This document shows positions 35,591-35,761 of a stretch of 35,761 nt of DNA, piece by piece. Source of the stretch: a virus. The notes beneath the pieces are model-generated. The model was not told the DNA's origin and searched no databases. It saw only the letters and a program-made list of their open reading frames with translations. Location: the IMG/VR virus record IMGVR_UViG_3300048797_000052, positions 1-35,761 of that record; one strand, 5' to 3'. A program made the translations under genes and the position numbers. Within the stretch, counting starts at the first letter, position 1. The number at the start of each line of letters is the position of its first letter.

Positions 35591-35761
35591 AAAGGGCTTT
35601 TTTTGCCCGGCTTAGCTGCTGCTGCGTCGGCGATAACCCGGTCGGCAGCCTCCTTGGCTACATCGGCGGCGACCCTGTCGGCAGCGGCCCTGGCTGCGGC
35701 AATCCGGGCGGCAGCCTCCTTGGCTGGTGCTGCATCGATGGCCACCCGGTCGGCAGCCTCC
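35587..35761 (-). CDS. Ala-rich helical repeat protein, 3' part (runs off right edge)
   Basis: Only the last 57 codons are visible. They hold degenerate 11- and 14-residue units such as EAADRVAIDAAPAK and EAADRVIADAAAAK, ending KPGKKSPL. The chain is Ala-rich with regularly spaced Lys/Arg/Asp, hence amphipathic helix. It may form one protein with the next frame if frameshifting or a sequence error occurs at the A7 run. Identity unknown; the rest lies outside the window. Confidence 0.5.
   Translation of the reverse strand, partial: EAADRVAIDAAPAKEAAARIAAARAAADRVAADVAKEAADRVIADAAAAKPGKKSPL
35594..35608 (-). other. A7 run inside a mini-hairpin at a frame junction
   Basis: On the minus strand GGGC, seven A and GCCC form a 4-base stem with an A7 loop (A run at 35598-35604). 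The upstream frame reads GGC-AAA-AAA-AGC and stops 9 bases later. A -1 slip gives GGC-AAA-AAA-AAG and continues in frame into the downstream helical protein. It could be a slippery site, a sequencing indel or a hairpin without function. Confidence 0.6.

Overview
The window is most of a temperate-type siphophage genome (lambda/HK97-like long tail) from a GC-rich alphaproteobacterium, probably Bradyrhizobium, Rhodopseudomonas or a relative. The host assignment is inference. It rests on the base composition, a GapR/DUF2312 protein, an Omp25-like outer-membrane protein, a DUF3309 protein and an alphaproteobacterial-style parS-like site. I saw no tRNA, rRNA, IS element or CRISPR array.

Layout. (1) 1-9500, minus strand, read right to left: a long chain of early genes joined by 4-base start/stop overlaps. 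In transcription order it holds small regulators and membrane proteins, a Gly-Tyr/Ser/Asp repeat protein, a GapR-like protein, an HNH nuclease, a zinc-ribbon protein, an MT-A70 adenine methyltransferase, a DUF4326 protein, a replication protein with an iteron-like origin inside its gene, a NusG-like protein, a terminator, a second HNH nuclease and the start of the small terminase gene. (2) 9648-10840: the genetic switch. A Cro-like gene (minus) and a CI-like gene (plus) diverge across three operator-like sites. Two more sites of the same type overlap the promoter of the plus-strand operon, next to two parS-like sequences. A lipoprotein gene converges on the repressor gene. (3) 10841-12741, plus strand: eleven tiny overlapping genes of unknown function. 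(4) 12689-13319: remnants of a Lar-like zinc-finger gene and a tyrosine integrase, joined back to back. (5) 13519-17177, minus: a strong terminator, small membrane proteins, an outer-membrane barrel and the lysis cassette (holin, permuted papain-like hydrolase, GH19 endolysin). (6) 17286-18659, plus: an O-antigen polymerase/ligase-like membrane protein, a likely serotype-conversion gene. (7) 18528-35761, minus: fibre, tail tip (J, K, L, M-like), tape measure, G/GT chaperones with a programmed -1 frameshift, tail tube, neck proteins, a block of accessory virion proteins, head-tail adaptor, and helical proteins at the edge.

How it works together. The switch probably decides between early minus-strand expression (replication, methylation, NusG-like control) and silence. 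The late minus-strand transcript runs from the head genes through tail and lysis to the terminator at 13.5 kb. The small terminase runs off the left edge, while the right edge enters the neck genes from the head side. Terminase large subunit, portal, protease and capsid would therefore fill the gap if the ends join, so the source is probably a circular or permuted phage map cut open here.
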